DNA of 64,000 nt from JBLHZY01 sp050633265 (GCA_050633265.1 JBOEGE010000004.1:434001-498000), one strand, 5' to 3'; shown: positions 42,954 to 52,353, numbered from the stretch's first letter. Numbers and translations: made by a program. Notes: a model not told the origin generated them from the sequence alone.

Positions 42954-43423
42954 TTGATTTCAAAAATGCCTTCGATTTCAACCGCAACGCCGCGCGGCAA
43001 AGAAGTGGCAGAAACGGCTGAGCGCGCATGGCGGCCGGTATCGCCCAGCAGGTTGACCATGAAATCCGACGCGCCGTTGATCACTTCGGGCTGATCGGTG
43101 AAATTCTGCGTTGAGTTGACGAAACCAACGAGTTTGACCACCCGTTTGAGGCGGCCAAGATCGCCTTCGAGCGCTTTGGAGACTTGCGCGATTAGACCCA
43201 GCGCGCAGGTTTGTGCGGCGGCGGCCCCGGCGGCAACATCGAGGTCAGCCCCCAATTTGCCGCAGATCAGCGCGCCATTTTTCATTGAGATTTGCCCCGA
43301 GACATAGAGCATATCGCCGCTGCGCAGGAAGGGGACGTAATTGGCCGCGGGCGCCGCTGCATCGGGCAGGCTGAGGCCCATTTGCGCGAGGCGGGCAAGG
43401 ATTGCATCATGGGACAGGCTCAT
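42950..43423 (-). CDS. RidA family protein
   Basis: A 157-residue enamine/imine deaminase-like protein. The RidA fold shows NYVPFLRSGDMLYVSGQI near residue 30 and a C-terminal HARSAVSATSLPRGVAVEIEGIFEI with the conserved arginine loop. RidA proteins destroy reactive 2-aminoacrylate formed by PLP enzymes; this longer variant (YjgH-like class) may act on other enamines. I choose ATG 43423 (MSLSHDAIL); an upstream extension overlaps the HlyD gene. It is coupled to the GDPD gene by ATGA and 23 bases from the secretion genes. Confidence 0.9.
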   Translation of the reverse strand: MSLSHDAILARLAQMGLSLPDAAAPAANYVPFLRSGDMLYVSGQISMKNGALICGKLGADLDVAAGAAAAQTCALGLIAQVSKALEGDLGRLKRVVKLVGFVNSTQNFTDQPEVINGASDFMVNLLGDTGRHARSAVSATSLPRGVAVEIEGIFEIK

Positions 43424-43446
43424 CGGGCAGGCTCCTTTTGGGGGCG

Positions 43447-44760
43447 TCAATTCTCGCGAAAGGCGCGGCTGAAATAATCAGACAGCGGTTTGACGAGATA
43501 GGCAATAGGCGAGCGATCCGCTGTGCGCATATAGGTTTCCACAGGCATGCCCGGGATCAGGATCAGGCCTTCGGGCAGCTTGGCAAGTTCGGCCTCGGGC
43601 AGCTGAATTTCGGTGCGGTAATAGGGGGCTTGCGAGCGCTCATCGGTAAAGGCATCGGGCGAGACATTGAGCACAATACCGCTAAGTTCAGGCGTGGTGC
43701 GCGCATCAAAACTTGGAAAGCGCAGGATGACCTCTTGGCCGGTGAAAATCTGATCCACATGGATCGGCTCTACACGCGCCGCGATCATCAGCGGGCGATC
43801 TTGGGGCACGATATACATCACTGGCGTGGCGGGCCGCACAACTGCGCGGGTTGCGAAAATCTCAAGCCCATAGACAATGCCCGAGGTGGGCGCGCGCAGA
43901 TCAAGGCGGTTGAGCTGTTCCTTCAGCGAAAGGCGTTGCTCGATCAGTTCAAACTCGTTGTATTGCAGATCGCGCAGGCGGGTGATCGCCTCTTCTTGGC
44001 GGTCGGTGGTGAGTTTGAGCAGGGTGAGTTCGATCTCGGTGATCCGCTCACTGGCGCTGGCTTTAGAGGCGGCAAGTTCGCCGATCCGCCCGGCAAGGCC
44101 CGCAGCTTCGCGGCGCAGGGCAAGAACGCGGCTGGATTGGGCAAGGCCGCGATCGAGCAGGGTTTGTTGATCGGCCAGCTCTTCGCGGATCAGATCAAGT
44201 TGTTCGCTTAGGGCCGCTTCTTGGGCGACAATGCCTGCGATTTGGCTTTGGATTTGGGTGGTGCGATTGGCGAGCTGTTCTTTTTCGCGGATCGCGGTGA
44301 TGCGGCGGGCATCGAAAAGCTGGGTTTGTCCGGCGACAAGTTTGGCCGTATCGGCATCGTTTTTAGCCTCCATCAGCAGCTCATCATCATAGGTGATACT
44401 ATCCGCGCCATCGCGCTCAGCGGCCAAGCGGCCCCGGCGGGCCATCAGCTCAAACAGTTGGCTTTCTATGATGGAAAGTTGGCTGGCAAGCAGGGTTGGA
44501 TCGAGGCGGATCAATGTCTCGCCTGCTGCGACGGATTGGCCTTCATGGACGAGGATTTCCGCAACAACGCCGCCATCTGGATGCTCGACCACTTGGCGGT
44601 TTTGTTCAACCTCGATTTGCCCGGAGGCCACGATTGCGCCAGCGATTTTGCTGAAGCTCGCCCATGTGCCAAAGCCGCCAAGAAGCAGTGCGAGCACGAG
44701 GAAGCCGACGATCAGCGCGCGGCGGGCGGACCAAGGCGTTGGGGTATCAGCCATGTTCAT
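43447..44760 (-). CDS. Type I secretion periplasmic adaptor (HlyD/PrtE-type)
   Basis: A 437-residue membrane-fusion protein. One transmembrane helix lies near the N terminus (ALIVGFLVLALLLGGFGTWA), followed by a beta-barrel/lipoyl half-motif (QNRQVVEHPDGGVVAEILVHEGQSV). A long helical hairpin (about residues 95-275) is rich in Glu, Gln, Ala and Arg, and the C-terminal beta part has RLDLRAPTSGIVYGLE. These proteins bridge the inner-membrane ABC transporter and a TolC-type channel. A GGAGGT site precedes the ATG. It overlaps the ABC gene by four bases. No TolC or cargo gene is adjacent. Confidence 0.92.
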   Translation of the reverse strand: MNMADTPTPWSARRALIVGFLVLALLLGGFGTWASFSKIAGAIVASGQIEVEQNRQVVEHPDGGVVAEILVHEGQSVAAGETLIRLDPTLLASQLSIIESQLFELMARRGRLAAERDGADSITYDDELLMEAKNDADTAKLVAGQTQLFDARRITAIREKEQLANRTTQIQSQIAGIVAQEAALSEQLDLIREELADQQTLLDRGLAQSSRVLALRREAAGLAGRIGELAASKASASERITEIELTLLKLTTDRQEEAITRLRDLQYNEFELIEQRLSLKEQLNRLDLRAPTSGIVYGLEIFATRAVVRPATPVMYIVPQDRPLMIAARVEPIHVDQIFTGQEVILRFPSFDARTTPELSGIVLNVSPDAFTDERSQAPYYRTEIQLPEAELAKLPEGLILIPGMPVETYMRTADRSPIAYLVKPLSDYFSRAFREN

Positions 44761-46493
44761 GAGACACCTCCGGGTTTGGTTTTGCCGACGATATTGCCGG
44801 CGTTTTGCACCGTTTCGCGCAAGACCTCATCACGCGGGCCAAAGGCTTTGCGCGCGCCTTGATCAAGCACCAGCAGCAGATCGCATTCTTGGATCGCCGC
44901 GGGGCGGTGGGCCATGATCAGCACGGCTTTGCCTTCGGCTTTCAGCTGGCGAATGGCGGTGTTAAGCGCTTGGGAGCCATCGTTATCAAGGTTTGAGTTT
45001 GGCTCATCGAGCACAACGATCACTGGATCACCGTAAAGCGCGCGCGCCAGCCCGATCCGTTGCAATTGGCCGCCCGAAAGCCGCCCGCCTGCGGTTGAAA
45101 CTTGGGTGTCATAGCCTTGCGGCAGTTTGAGGATCATCTCATGGGCGGCGGCTTTTTGGGCGGCGGCCACAACGGCGGCATCATCAGGCTCAAGCGAGAG
45201 GCGAGCGATGTTTTCTTTGATTGTGCCGTCGAAAAGCTGAACCCGTTGCGGCAGGTAGCCGATATGTTGGCCAAGCACTTCGGGCTCGTATTGATCAAGG
45301 GCAGCCCCATCGAGGCGGATTTTACCGCCCGCAGCGCGCCAGACGCCGGTTAGGGCGCGCGCAAGTGTTGATTTGCCCGCGCCGGAAGCCCCGATTACGC
45401 CCAGCGCTTGGCCGGGTTTTACCTCGAAACTGACCATGCGCAGGGCGGCTTGGGGCTCTCCTGGCGGCAGGACTGTGAGCTGCTCTGCGATCAGGTGGGC
45501 CTTTGGTTTGGGTAGGGCGGTTCGCGGCGTTTCGGCCGGGACTTCGCCCAACAGATCGGCAAGATCGATCCAGCCTTTGCGGGCGCGCGAAACAACCGCC
45601 CATTGGCCGATGATCAGCTCGATCGGTTGAAGCGCGCGGCCCAGCAGGATCGAGGAGGCAATCATCACGCCAGCCGTCACTTCATGTTTGAGCACAAGAT
45701 AAGCGCCAAGCCCAAGGATCGCCGATTGCAGGAACAGGCGGAAGGTTTTGGAGGCGGTGCGAAAGCCGCCTGCGCGATCTTGGGCGGCAATCGAGGCGCC
45801 CAGCGCGCGGTTGCGCATTTTTTCCCAGCGCGCATAGGCCGCGCCTTGCAGACCAAGCGAGCGGACCATTTCGGCCTCACCGCGCATTTGCTCTGAGAGG
45901 TGATCGGCGCGCTGGCTCATGGCGTTGGCCTCGAGCAGGGGCGCGCGGGTTGTGATTTGGTTGAGCAGGGTCACGCCGATCAAAATGGCTCCGCCGCCGA
46001 TGGCCAGAATGCCAAGCCAGGGGTGAAACAGGGCGATGCCAAAGAGAAACAAGGGCACGAAAGGAAGATCAAACGCCGCGCCCAAAACCGGCGAAGACAT
46101 AAAGCGCTGAACCGATTCCAGATCGCGCAGCGGGTTGGCGCCCTTTTCGGCGGCAGGTTTCACCGAGGCGCGGCGCAATCCGGCCGAAAAGACCCGCCCA
46201 TCTAGGCGCGCCTGAAACGCCGCACCAATGCGCGCCAGAACAACCCCGCGCACTGTATCGAGCAGGCCCATCATCAGATAGAGAAAGCCAACCAGCAAAA
46301 CCAGCGCAAGCAGCGTTGCTTCGGAGCGCGAGCCAAGCACACGGTCATAGACTTGCAGCATAAAGATCGGCCCGGTGAGCATCAAAAGATTGACGAAAAC
46401 CGAGAAAAGCCCAACCGCCCAGTAAAGGCCGCGCGATTTGCTGCGGGCTGTGGCAAGTTCGGCCAAGCCTTTTTCGCGGATCGGATTGGACAT
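44757..46493 (-). CDS. Type I secretion ABC permease-ATPase (PrtD-type)
   Basis: A 578-residue exporter combining a transmembrane domain (about residues 25-300; six helices, starting WAVGLFSVFVNLLMLTGPIFML) with an ATPase. Walker A is GASGAGKST near residue 370, the signature LSGGQLQRIGLARALY, and Walker B VIVVLDEPN. The missing N-terminal C39 peptidase-like region and length match the PrtD/HasD group, which export unprocessed RTX-type proteins with a C-terminal signal. The HlyD partner follows directly. The substrate is probably encoded elsewhere. Confidence 0.93.
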   Translation of the reverse strand: MSNPIREKGLAELATARSKSRGLYWAVGLFSVFVNLLMLTGPIFMLQVYDRVLGSRSEATLLALVLLVGFLYLMMGLLDTVRGVVLARIGAAFQARLDGRVFSAGLRRASVKPAAEKGANPLRDLESVQRFMSSPVLGAAFDLPFVPLFLFGIALFHPWLGILAIGGGAILIGVTLLNQITTRAPLLEANAMSQRADHLSEQMRGEAEMVRSLGLQGAAYARWEKMRNRALGASIAAQDRAGGFRTASKTFRLFLQSAILGLGAYLVLKHEVTAGVMIASSILLGRALQPIELIIGQWAVVSRARKGWIDLADLLGEVPAETPRTALPKPKAHLIAEQLTVLPPGEPQAALRMVSFEVKPGQALGVIGASGAGKSTLARALTGVWRAAGGKIRLDGAALDQYEPEVLGQHIGYLPQRVQLFDGTIKENIARLSLEPDDAAVVAAAQKAAAHEMILKLPQGYDTQVSTAGGRLSGGQLQRIGLARALYGDPVIVVLDEPNSNLDNDGSQALNTAIRQLKAEGKAVLIMAHRPAAIQECDLLLVLDQGARKAFGPRDEVLRETVQNAGNIVGKTKPGGVS

Positions 46494-46675
46494 AAAAACC
46501 TCTCAAACATCGCCCCGCCACGGCGCGCCCGGATTGGTGGGCCAACGGGGCTGTCTCCTAATAGTCACAGCTTGGTACTGAAAGATCGTTAATTGAAGGG
46601 CATGGCGATGTCATCTACTATGTCTGGGGCTAGGTCGTCTTGCATGAGGCAAAGTGGCAAATTGGCAATGATATA

Positions 46676-46718
46676 AAACTGATCCTGAATAGATTATGAA
46701 ATTGACCCTGAATAAATT
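46676..46718 (+). repeat. Imperfect 20-base direct repeat across the mlaA start
   Basis: Two 20-base units (46676-46695 and 46699-46718), 17 of 20 identical and spaced 23 bases apart, share the core CCTGAATA-x-ATT. The first is in the leader and the second inside the first codons. This may be chance, a small duplication or a regulatory element. Confidence 0.4.
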
Positions 46719-47439
46719 CCTAATTCTTCCGATGCTGGCGCTTGTCTTGGGGCTTTCGGCTTGCGGTGCGCCGCCTGTCTCGCAGGGGATCAATGATCCG
46801 TATGAGGCCGAAAACCGCATCCGCCATGAGGCCAACCGCGCGATTGACCGCACGCTTCTCAAGCCAGCTTCGGGGGCTTACGGATCGCTTTTGCCGGGGC
46901 CTGTGCGAGATGGGGTGAGCAATGTGGCAGGGAACCTCTCTTTGCCATCGGTTGTTCTCAATGATATTTTGCAGGGGCGCATTGATGACGCTGCGCATAA
47001 TTCGCTGCGCTTTTTGCTGAACACCACGATCGGCATCGGCGGTTTGTTTGATTTTGGCACAAAGAATGGGCTGGAGCTGCGCGACAGCGATTTTGGCGAG
47101 ACTTTGCATGTTTGGGGCGCGCGCGAGGGGCCCTATCTGGAAATTCCGCTGCTTGGGCCTTCAACAACGCGGGATGTGTTTGGCAAGGCGGTTGATCTGG
47201 TTATTAACCCGCTGAACTTTGCAATTCAGAAGCCGGAAGCTTATGTCGCACCTGTGGCCTCTGTGGCTTCGCGCGTTGGGGATCGCTATCGCTATTCATC
47301 GACAGTGGATTCAGTGCTTTATGAAAGTGCCGATAGTTATAGCCAAGCGCGCCTGATATACTTGGAAAATCGCCGCTATGAGTTGGGGGCGACGAGCGAC
47401 GATTCTGTTTATGATTTGTATGAGGATCTCTATGACTGA
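46696..47439 (+). CDS. mlaA: MlaA (VacJ) outer-membrane lipoprotein
   Basis: A 247-residue lipoprotein with a signal peptide and lipobox LSAC (Cys23). The MlaA family core is present: INDPYEAENRIRHEANRAID near residue 38, then SLPSVVLNDILQGRIDDAAHN and LNTTIGIGGLFDFG, and a GPYLEIPLLGPSTTRD segment. MlaA sits in the outer membrane with porins and removes misplaced phospholipids, passing them to periplasmic MlaC. The mlaC gene overlaps its end by eight bases. The inner-membrane complex MlaFEDB is not in the window. Confidence 0.93.
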   Translation: MKLTLNKFLILPMLALVLGLSACGAPPVSQGINDPYEAENRIRHEANRAIDRTLLKPASGAYGSLLPGPVRDGVSNVAGNLSLPSVVLNDILQGRIDDAAHNSLRFLLNTTIGIGGLFDFGTKNGLELRDSDFGETLHVWGAREGPYLEIPLLGPSTTRDVFGKAVDLVINPLNFAIQKPEAYVAPVASVASRVGDRYRYSSTVDSVLYESADSYSQARLIYLENRRYELGATSDDSVYDLYEDLYD

Positions 47440-48040
47440 TCTTATTTCGAATGTTACGCGCCGCCAGGTGATGGCGGGTATGGGCGCATCTGTCTTTGCA
47501 CTGATGGCAAGCGCGCTTCCTGCATTTGCTTTTAGCGAGGGCGATGCACGCAAGCTGATTGATAAGGCAGTGGCCGATATCAACGGGATCATCAATTCGG
47601 GCAAATCAGAGGGCGCGATGCTCAATGATTTTGAGCGGATTTTCTCGCGCTATGCGGATGTTTCGACGATTTCTCGCTCCGTGCTTGGGCCGCCCGCGCG
47701 CTCGGCCTCTGCAGCGCAGCTTTCGGGCTTTGCCAAGGCGTTTCAGACCTATATTTCGCGCAAATATGGCCGCCGTTTCCGCGAATTTATTGGCGGGCGG
47801 GTTGAGGTCAATTCGACCCGCGCTGTGAAGAGCTTTTATGAGGTGAATTGCACCACCATTTTGAAAGGCGAGGCGCCTTTTAAAGTGACATTCGTTGTGG
47901 CGGCGCAATCGGGGCGTTTTATCGACATCTCGATTGAGGGTATCAGCTTGCTCAAGGCAGAGCGGGCCGAAGTTGGCGCGATGCTTGATCAGCGGCGCGG
48001 CGATATCAACGCATTGATCCGCGATCTGCCCAAGCTTTAA
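47432..48040 (+). CDS. mlaC: MlaC/Ttg2D periplasmic phospholipid-binding protein
   Basis: A 202-residue secreted protein; the start at ATG 47432 overlaps the mlaA stop by eight bases. It has a twin-arginine-like N terminus (NVTRRQVMAGMGASVFALM) and signal peptide ending at PAFA. The MlaC/Ttg2D fold follows, with EGAMLNDFERIFSRYADVSTISRSVLG and a C-terminal SGRFIDISIEGISLLKAERAEV. It shuttles phospholipids between outer-membrane MlaA and inner-membrane MlaD. A strong terminator follows, so mlaA-mlaC form a bicistron. Confidence 0.92.
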   Translation: MTDLISNVTRRQVMAGMGASVFALMASALPAFAFSEGDARKLIDKAVADINGIINSGKSEGAMLNDFERIFSRYADVSTISRSVLGPPARSASAAQLSGFAKAFQTYISRKYGRRFREFIGGRVEVNSTRAVKSFYEVNCTTILKGEAPFKVTFVVAAQSGRFIDISIEGISLLKAERAEVGAMLDQRRGDINALIRDLPKL

Positions 48041-48059
48041 ACGTACAGTCTTGAATAGC

Positions 48060-48104
48060 AAAACGCCCGCGGCGCCATTTGGTTGGCATCGCGGGCGTTT
48101 TCGT
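48060..48104. terminator. Bidirectional terminator between mlaC and PBP1A
   Basis: An 11-bp stem AAAACGCCCGC / GCGGGCGTTTT with a 20-base loop has T runs or A runs on both sides. It lies between the converging mlaC and PBP1A genes and can serve both. Confidence 0.82.
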
Positions 48105-48126
48105 TTTCGGTGAAAGGGGGGGCTGG

Positions 48127-50319
48127 CTAGCGTTTGGGCCCAAAGATAGAGCGCAAAATATCGCGCAGCACCTCTTCGGCTGGGTCGCCGCGCTGGGTTC
48201 GGTTTGGATTTGCGGGTTTGGCTTGCTCGACCACTTCAACGCGGGGGGCGCGCACGGGGCGGATCATCGGCAAGGCTTTGCCCGGCGCGCCGTTTTGCAC
48301 CCGCATCATCGTTTCATGCCAGATCTGCGCAGGCAGGCCGCCGCCGGTAACACCTGTGAGCGGCGTGTTATCATCATAGCCCATCCAGACCCCGGCCACA
48401 TAATCCGCCGTAAACCCCATAAACCAAGCATCGCGCGCGGCTTGGGTTGTGCCGGTTTTGCCCGCGACTTCGACGCCGGGAATTTTGGCGCGCTGGCCAG
48501 TACCATTTTCAACGACCTGATACATCATATAGATCAATTGCTGGGCCGCCTCGGGCGTTATCACCCGCTCACCAAGCCCGCCATCCTGGCCCATCAAGGG
48601 CGCATCATCGCCTTTCAGGGTCAGCTCAATAAGCCCATAGGGAGAGACAGAAGAGCCCCCATTGAGGATGCCCGCATAGGCGCCCGTCATTTCAATCAGC
48701 GTGCTTTCCGAAGCGCCAAGAGCAAGGGCCGGGCCTGCGGCAAGATCGGATTTGATCCCGAATTGCTCAGCCACGGCGCGCACGTTTTCCAGCCCAACCT
48801 CCATCGCGACCTTCACAGCCGGGATATTATAGGAGTGTTGCAGGGATTCTGTTAGCGTGACCCGGCCATGGAATTTACGATCATAATTGGTTGGCGACCA
48901 AGGGCCAGAGCCGGGAATGTTCAGCGTTAGCGGCTCATCAACCACCGTAGCGTCATAGCCAAAGCCAAGATCAAGCGCGGCGGCATAAACAAAGGGCTTA
49001 AAGGCGCTTCCCGTCTGGCGATTGGCCTGAATGGCGCGGTTGAAATTGCCTGCAACGCCGCGCAGTTTGCGCCCGCCGACCATGGCCCGCACGGCCCCAT
49101 CCGCGGACATCACGACAATCGCCGCCTGCGCTTTGGAGCCTTCGCGCACTTTGTTTTCAAAGACCCAAGTGAGCGCCTCTTCGGCGGCCGTTTGGATGCG
49201 CTGATCGAAGGTTGTTTTGATGATCACATCCTCCGTGGTGTCTTTGGTCAGAAAGCTGGGGCCAGAGCCCATGACCCAATCGGCGAAATAGCCGCCCGCG
49301 CGCGCTTCGGCGGCAGGGGAAAGCTCGGCCGGGTTGGCTTTGGCATCGGCGCGTTGCTCATCGGTGATCATGCCTTGTTGGTTCATCAAAAGCAGCACGA
49401 TCCCGGCGCGTTCTTGCGAGCGTTTGAGATTGCTTGTTGGGGCATAGCGCGAGGGCGCGGTGAGCAGGCCGGCAAGCATGGCCGCTTCGGCGATATTCAC
49501 ATCCGCCGCCGATTTGCCGAAATAGCGCTGCGAGGCGGCGGCAAAGCCATGCGCACCTGCGCCAAGAAAGGCGCGGTTCATATAGATCGAGAGGATTTCA
49601 TCCTTGGAGTATTTGGCCTCCATCGCCATGGCATAGATCGCCTCTTTGGCTTTGCGCAGCTTGGTCGTGCGGCGGCAATCGGCCTCGTATTCGGTCTCAT
49701 TTTTCCACTCTTTGGGATTATAGGGCGTCCCGAGGCAAAGCAGTTTGGCGGTTTGTTGGGTGAGGGTAGAGCCGCCATGACCGGAAAGCGGGCCGCGCCC
49801 TTCGCTCAGGTTGATGCGTATGGCGCTGGCGATCCCACGCGGGGAAATCCCGAAGTGGCGGTAAAAGCGCTTGTCCTCTGTGGCGACAATGGCGTTGCGG
49901 ATATGAGGCGAGACGGCCTTGGCATCAATGTTGCCCACGAATTGATCGCCGCGCCAAGCAAAGACAGCACCGTCGCGGTCTTTCAGCGTTACTGATCCGC
50001 GCGCCCGCCCGTCCAGCAATTCGCTTGCGGGGGGAAGCGATGCCATCTGAATCCCGACAGCGGCCGCCAGAATGATCCCGAAAACAACCGCCGCGCGCGA
50101 TGTGATCACCCAGATCAGCCGCAAGACCCAAGCGAAGAATCGCCCAACCCATGCGATGGGGCCGCGCTTTTTGGCGGTGCTGCTGCGTTTGGCTTTGGTT
50201 TTGCGCGCGGCTTTGGGGGCCGCCTTTGCCTTGGGCTTGGCGGCGGTTTTTGCAGGTTTTGCAGCGCCATAACGCTTATCCGCAACCAAAGGGGTGCGTT
50301 TTTTGCCGGGTCCACTCAT
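48127..50319 (-). CDS. Class A penicillin-binding protein (PBP1A family)
   Basis: A 730-residue bifunctional murein synthase. The N-terminal cytosolic tail is Lys/Ala/Pro-rich and strongly basic (about residues 1-50), followed by one transmembrane helix (TSRAAVVFGIILAAAVGIQM). The GT51 glycosyltransferase has EDKRFYRHFG and GGSTLTQQTAKL. The transpeptidase has the active-site serine in TGSAFKP, SYN and the KTGTTQ box. The start at MSGPGKKRTP is chosen; an upstream extension in the same frame lacks a ribosome binding site. Acting in the periplasm, it polymerises glycan strands and cross-links peptides. The basic tail is longer than usual. Confidence 0.94.
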   Translation of the reverse strand: MSGPGKKRTPLVADKRYGAAKPAKTAAKPKAKAAPKAARKTKAKRSSTAKKRGPIAWVGRFFAWVLRLIWVITSRAAVVFGIILAAAVGIQMASLPPASELLDGRARGSVTLKDRDGAVFAWRGDQFVGNIDAKAVSPHIRNAIVATEDKRFYRHFGISPRGIASAIRINLSEGRGPLSGHGGSTLTQQTAKLLCLGTPYNPKEWKNETEYEADCRRTTKLRKAKEAIYAMAMEAKYSKDEILSIYMNRAFLGAGAHGFAAASQRYFGKSAADVNIAEAAMLAGLLTAPSRYAPTSNLKRSQERAGIVLLLMNQQGMITDEQRADAKANPAELSPAAEARAGGYFADWVMGSGPSFLTKDTTEDVIIKTTFDQRIQTAAEEALTWVFENKVREGSKAQAAIVVMSADGAVRAMVGGRKLRGVAGNFNRAIQANRQTGSAFKPFVYAAALDLGFGYDATVVDEPLTLNIPGSGPWSPTNYDRKFHGRVTLTESLQHSYNIPAVKVAMEVGLENVRAVAEQFGIKSDLAAGPALALGASESTLIEMTGAYAGILNGGSSVSPYGLIELTLKGDDAPLMGQDGGLGERVITPEAAQQLIYMMYQVVENGTGQRAKIPGVEVAGKTGTTQAARDAWFMGFTADYVAGVWMGYDDNTPLTGVTGGGLPAQIWHETMMRVQNGAPGKALPMIRPVRAPRVEVVEQAKPANPNRTQRGDPAEEVLRDILRSIFGPKR

Positions 50320-50582
50320 TGCTCTTTTGCACTCTGCTCTTTTGTTCTTTGGGCCAAGATACATTGCGCGCGCTTGGAATTCGAGATGCTTGTGACGGCG
50401 CTGCACGTTTTGTTGACTGCCTATTTTTTGGGCGGTGTGATTAATTTGTGCAATTTTTGGGCAGAAAGCGCAGCGCCCGCCCCTAAATTAGGCGCCGGCT
50501 TTCTTGAAGCACGCGAACAGATCGGCGCTATCTATCGCCAGCGGGTCTGCAAAGGCCTGACCGCCTAATGGAAGGGGAAGAC

Positions 50583-50921
50583 ATGAAACTCATTATTGCA
50601 GCGATCAAGCCGTTTAAGCTTGAGGAAGTCCGCGAGGCGCTCACAGCCATCGGCGTGCGCGGGATGATGGTGACCGAGATCAAGGGCTTTGGCTCGCAAT
50701 CCGGCCACACGGAAATTTATCGCGGCGCCGAATATGCCGTGAATTTTGTTCCAAAAGTGAAACTCGAGATCGTGGTCTCTGCCGCAATGGCTGACCAAGT
50801 TGTTGAGACAATCGCAACAACCGCCAAGACCGATAAAATCGGCGACGGCAAGATTTTTGTCCTCGATGTGCAATCCGCTGTTCGCGTGCGCACGGGCGAA
50901 ACCAACGACGACGCGCTCTAA
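50583..50921 (+). CDS. glnK: PII nitrogen regulatory protein GlnK/GlnB
   Basis: A 112-residue PII signal protein. It begins MKLIIAAIKPFKLEEVREAL and has the uridylylated tyrosine in the T-loop (RGAEYAVNF, Tyr51 expected) and the C-terminal GDGKIFVLDVQSAVRVRTGE. The amtB gene follows after 34 bases, the classic glnK-amtB operon: uridylyl-free GlnK blocks the ammonium channel when nitrogen is plentiful. A GGAAGGGGAAG site precedes the ATG. The region upstream has TGCAC and TGTGCA half-sites about 45 bases apart that may bind NtrC; that is uncertain. Because of the amtB linkage glnK is preferred over glnB. Confidence 0.94.
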   Translation: MKLIIAAIKPFKLEEVREALTAIGVRGMMVTEIKGFGSQSGHTEIYRGAEYAVNFVPKVKLEIVVSAAMADQVVETIATTAKTDKIGDGKIFVLDVQSAVRVRTGETNDDAL

Positions 50922-50955
50922 GCCGCGCCTGACCCTGAAAAGAGGACTAAGAGAG

Positions 50956-52293
50956 ATGAAACTGATGAAACTTCTTCCCGTAACAGCAGCGATGATGGCC
51001 ACGCCTCTCGTTGCATTTGCGCAAGATACAGCCGCTGCCGCAGAACCTGCTGCTGCCGCGCCTGATATCATGCCCTATATTCTGACAACCCTGTTGTTCC
51101 TTGTTGGTGGCTTCCTTGTGTTCTGGATGGCCGCTGGTTTTGCGATGTTGGAAGCGGGCCTTGTGCGCTCCAAAAACGTAACCACACAGCTGACCAAAAA
51201 CATCGCGCTCTTTGCGATTGCCTCCATCATGTATTGGCTCGTTGGCTTTAACCTGATGTACCCAGCCGATGCTTGGTCCATCACAGGCATCCTGGGCGCG
51301 TTTAGCCCAACATCGCTTGAGCCGGTTGGCCTTGCCGCGGCGGATGCGACCCTTGATTACGCTTCCGTTGGCTCGGATTTCTTCTTCCAGCTGATGTTCT
51401 GTGCAACCACAGCTTCGATCGTTTCGGGCACATTGGCCGAGCGTATCAAGCTTTGGCCCTTCCTGATTTTCACCACTGTCCTGACAGGCTTCATCTACCC
51501 GATCGAAGCCAGCTGGCAGTGGGGCGGCGGCTTCTTGTCTGAGATGGGCTTTAGCGATTTCGCTGGTTCCACACTCGTTCACGCTGCTGGTGGTTTTGCG
51601 GCTCTGGCTGGTGCTATCGTGCTTGGCCCACGGATCGGCAAATACAAAGACGGGCGCACAATTCCAATGCCCGGTTCGAACCTTGCGCTTGCCACTTTGG
51701 GGACGTTCATCCTGTGGCTCGGTTGGTTTGGCTTTAACGGCGGCTCACAGCTTGCTGCGGGCACTGTTGGCGATATCACAGACATCTCGCGCATCTTTGC
51801 CAATACCAATATGGCGGCGGCTGCCGGTGCTGTTGTGGCGCTGATCCTGACACAGCTGATGTATAAAAAGGTCGATCTGACAATGGTGCTCAACGGCGCT
51901 CTTGCCGGCCTCGTGTCGATCACTGCTGAGCCTCTTGCGCCTTCGCTCTTTGCGGCGCTGATCATTGGCGGCATCGGCGGCGTGATCGTGGTCTTTGCGG
52001 TTCCAATGCTCGACAAGATGAAAATCGATGATGTTGTTGGTGCGATCCCGGTTCACCTGATCGCCGGTGTCTGGGGCACAATGGTTGTTCCAGTGACCAA
52101 CTCTGATGCCTCCTTCGTGACCCAAGCCATCGGCGTTGTTTCCATCGGTGCCTTTGTCTTTATCGTGTCCTTGGTTCTGTGGCTGATCCTCAAAGCGATC
52201 ACAGGCATCCGTGTTTCCGAGGAAGCTGAGATCACTGGCCTCGATATGGCTGAGCTCGGCATGGAAGCTTACCCTGAGTTCTCGAAAGGCTGA
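50956..52293 (+). CDS. amtB: Ammonium transporter AmtB
   Basis: A 445-residue membrane channel with a cleavable N-terminal signal (MKLMKLLPVTAAMMATPLVAFA), then eleven predicted transmembrane helices. The family blocks are VFWMAAGFAMLEAGLVRSKN, the ADRI-like GTLAERIKLWPF and DFAGSTLVHAAGGFAAL, with the twin-histidine pore region in the last part. It imports ammonium and is gated by GlnK encoded just upstream. The strong terminator after the stop ends the operon. The start ATG is preceded by AGAGGAC. Confidence 0.96.
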   Translation: MKLMKLLPVTAAMMATPLVAFAQDTAAAAEPAAAAPDIMPYILTTLLFLVGGFLVFWMAAGFAMLEAGLVRSKNVTTQLTKNIALFAIASIMYWLVGFNLMYPADAWSITGILGAFSPTSLEPVGLAAADATLDYASVGSDFFFQLMFCATTASIVSGTLAERIKLWPFLIFTTVLTGFIYPIEASWQWGGGFLSEMGFSDFAGSTLVHAAGGFAALAGAIVLGPRIGKYKDGRTIPMPGSNLALATLGTFILWLGWFGFNGGSQLAAGTVGDITDISRIFANTNMAAAAGAVVALILTQLMYKKVDLTMVLNGALAGLVSITAEPLAPSLFAALIIGGIGGVIVVFAVPMLDKMKIDDVVGAIPVHLIAGVWGTMVVPVTNSDASFVTQAIGVVSIGAFVFIVSLVLWLILKAITGIRVSEEAEITGLDMAELGMEAYPEFSKG

Positions 52294-52322
52294 TAACCCT
52301 TCCTATCAGTCGTGCGACACTG

Positions 52323-52353
52323 GCCCGGGCGCTTCATGCGCCCGGGCTTTTTC
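52323..52353 (+). terminator. Rho-independent terminator of glnK-amtB
   Basis: A perfect 10-bp stem GCCCGGGCGC / GCGCCCGGGC with a TTCAT loop is followed by TTTTTC. It closes the nitrogen-regulation operon. Confidence 0.92.

Noticed and set aside
50374..50568. 64-codon frame ending just before glnK
   Set aside because: It starts with TTG, has no ribosome binding site, and covers what is probably the glnK promoter and leader. It might be a leader peptide, but evidence is too weak to list.
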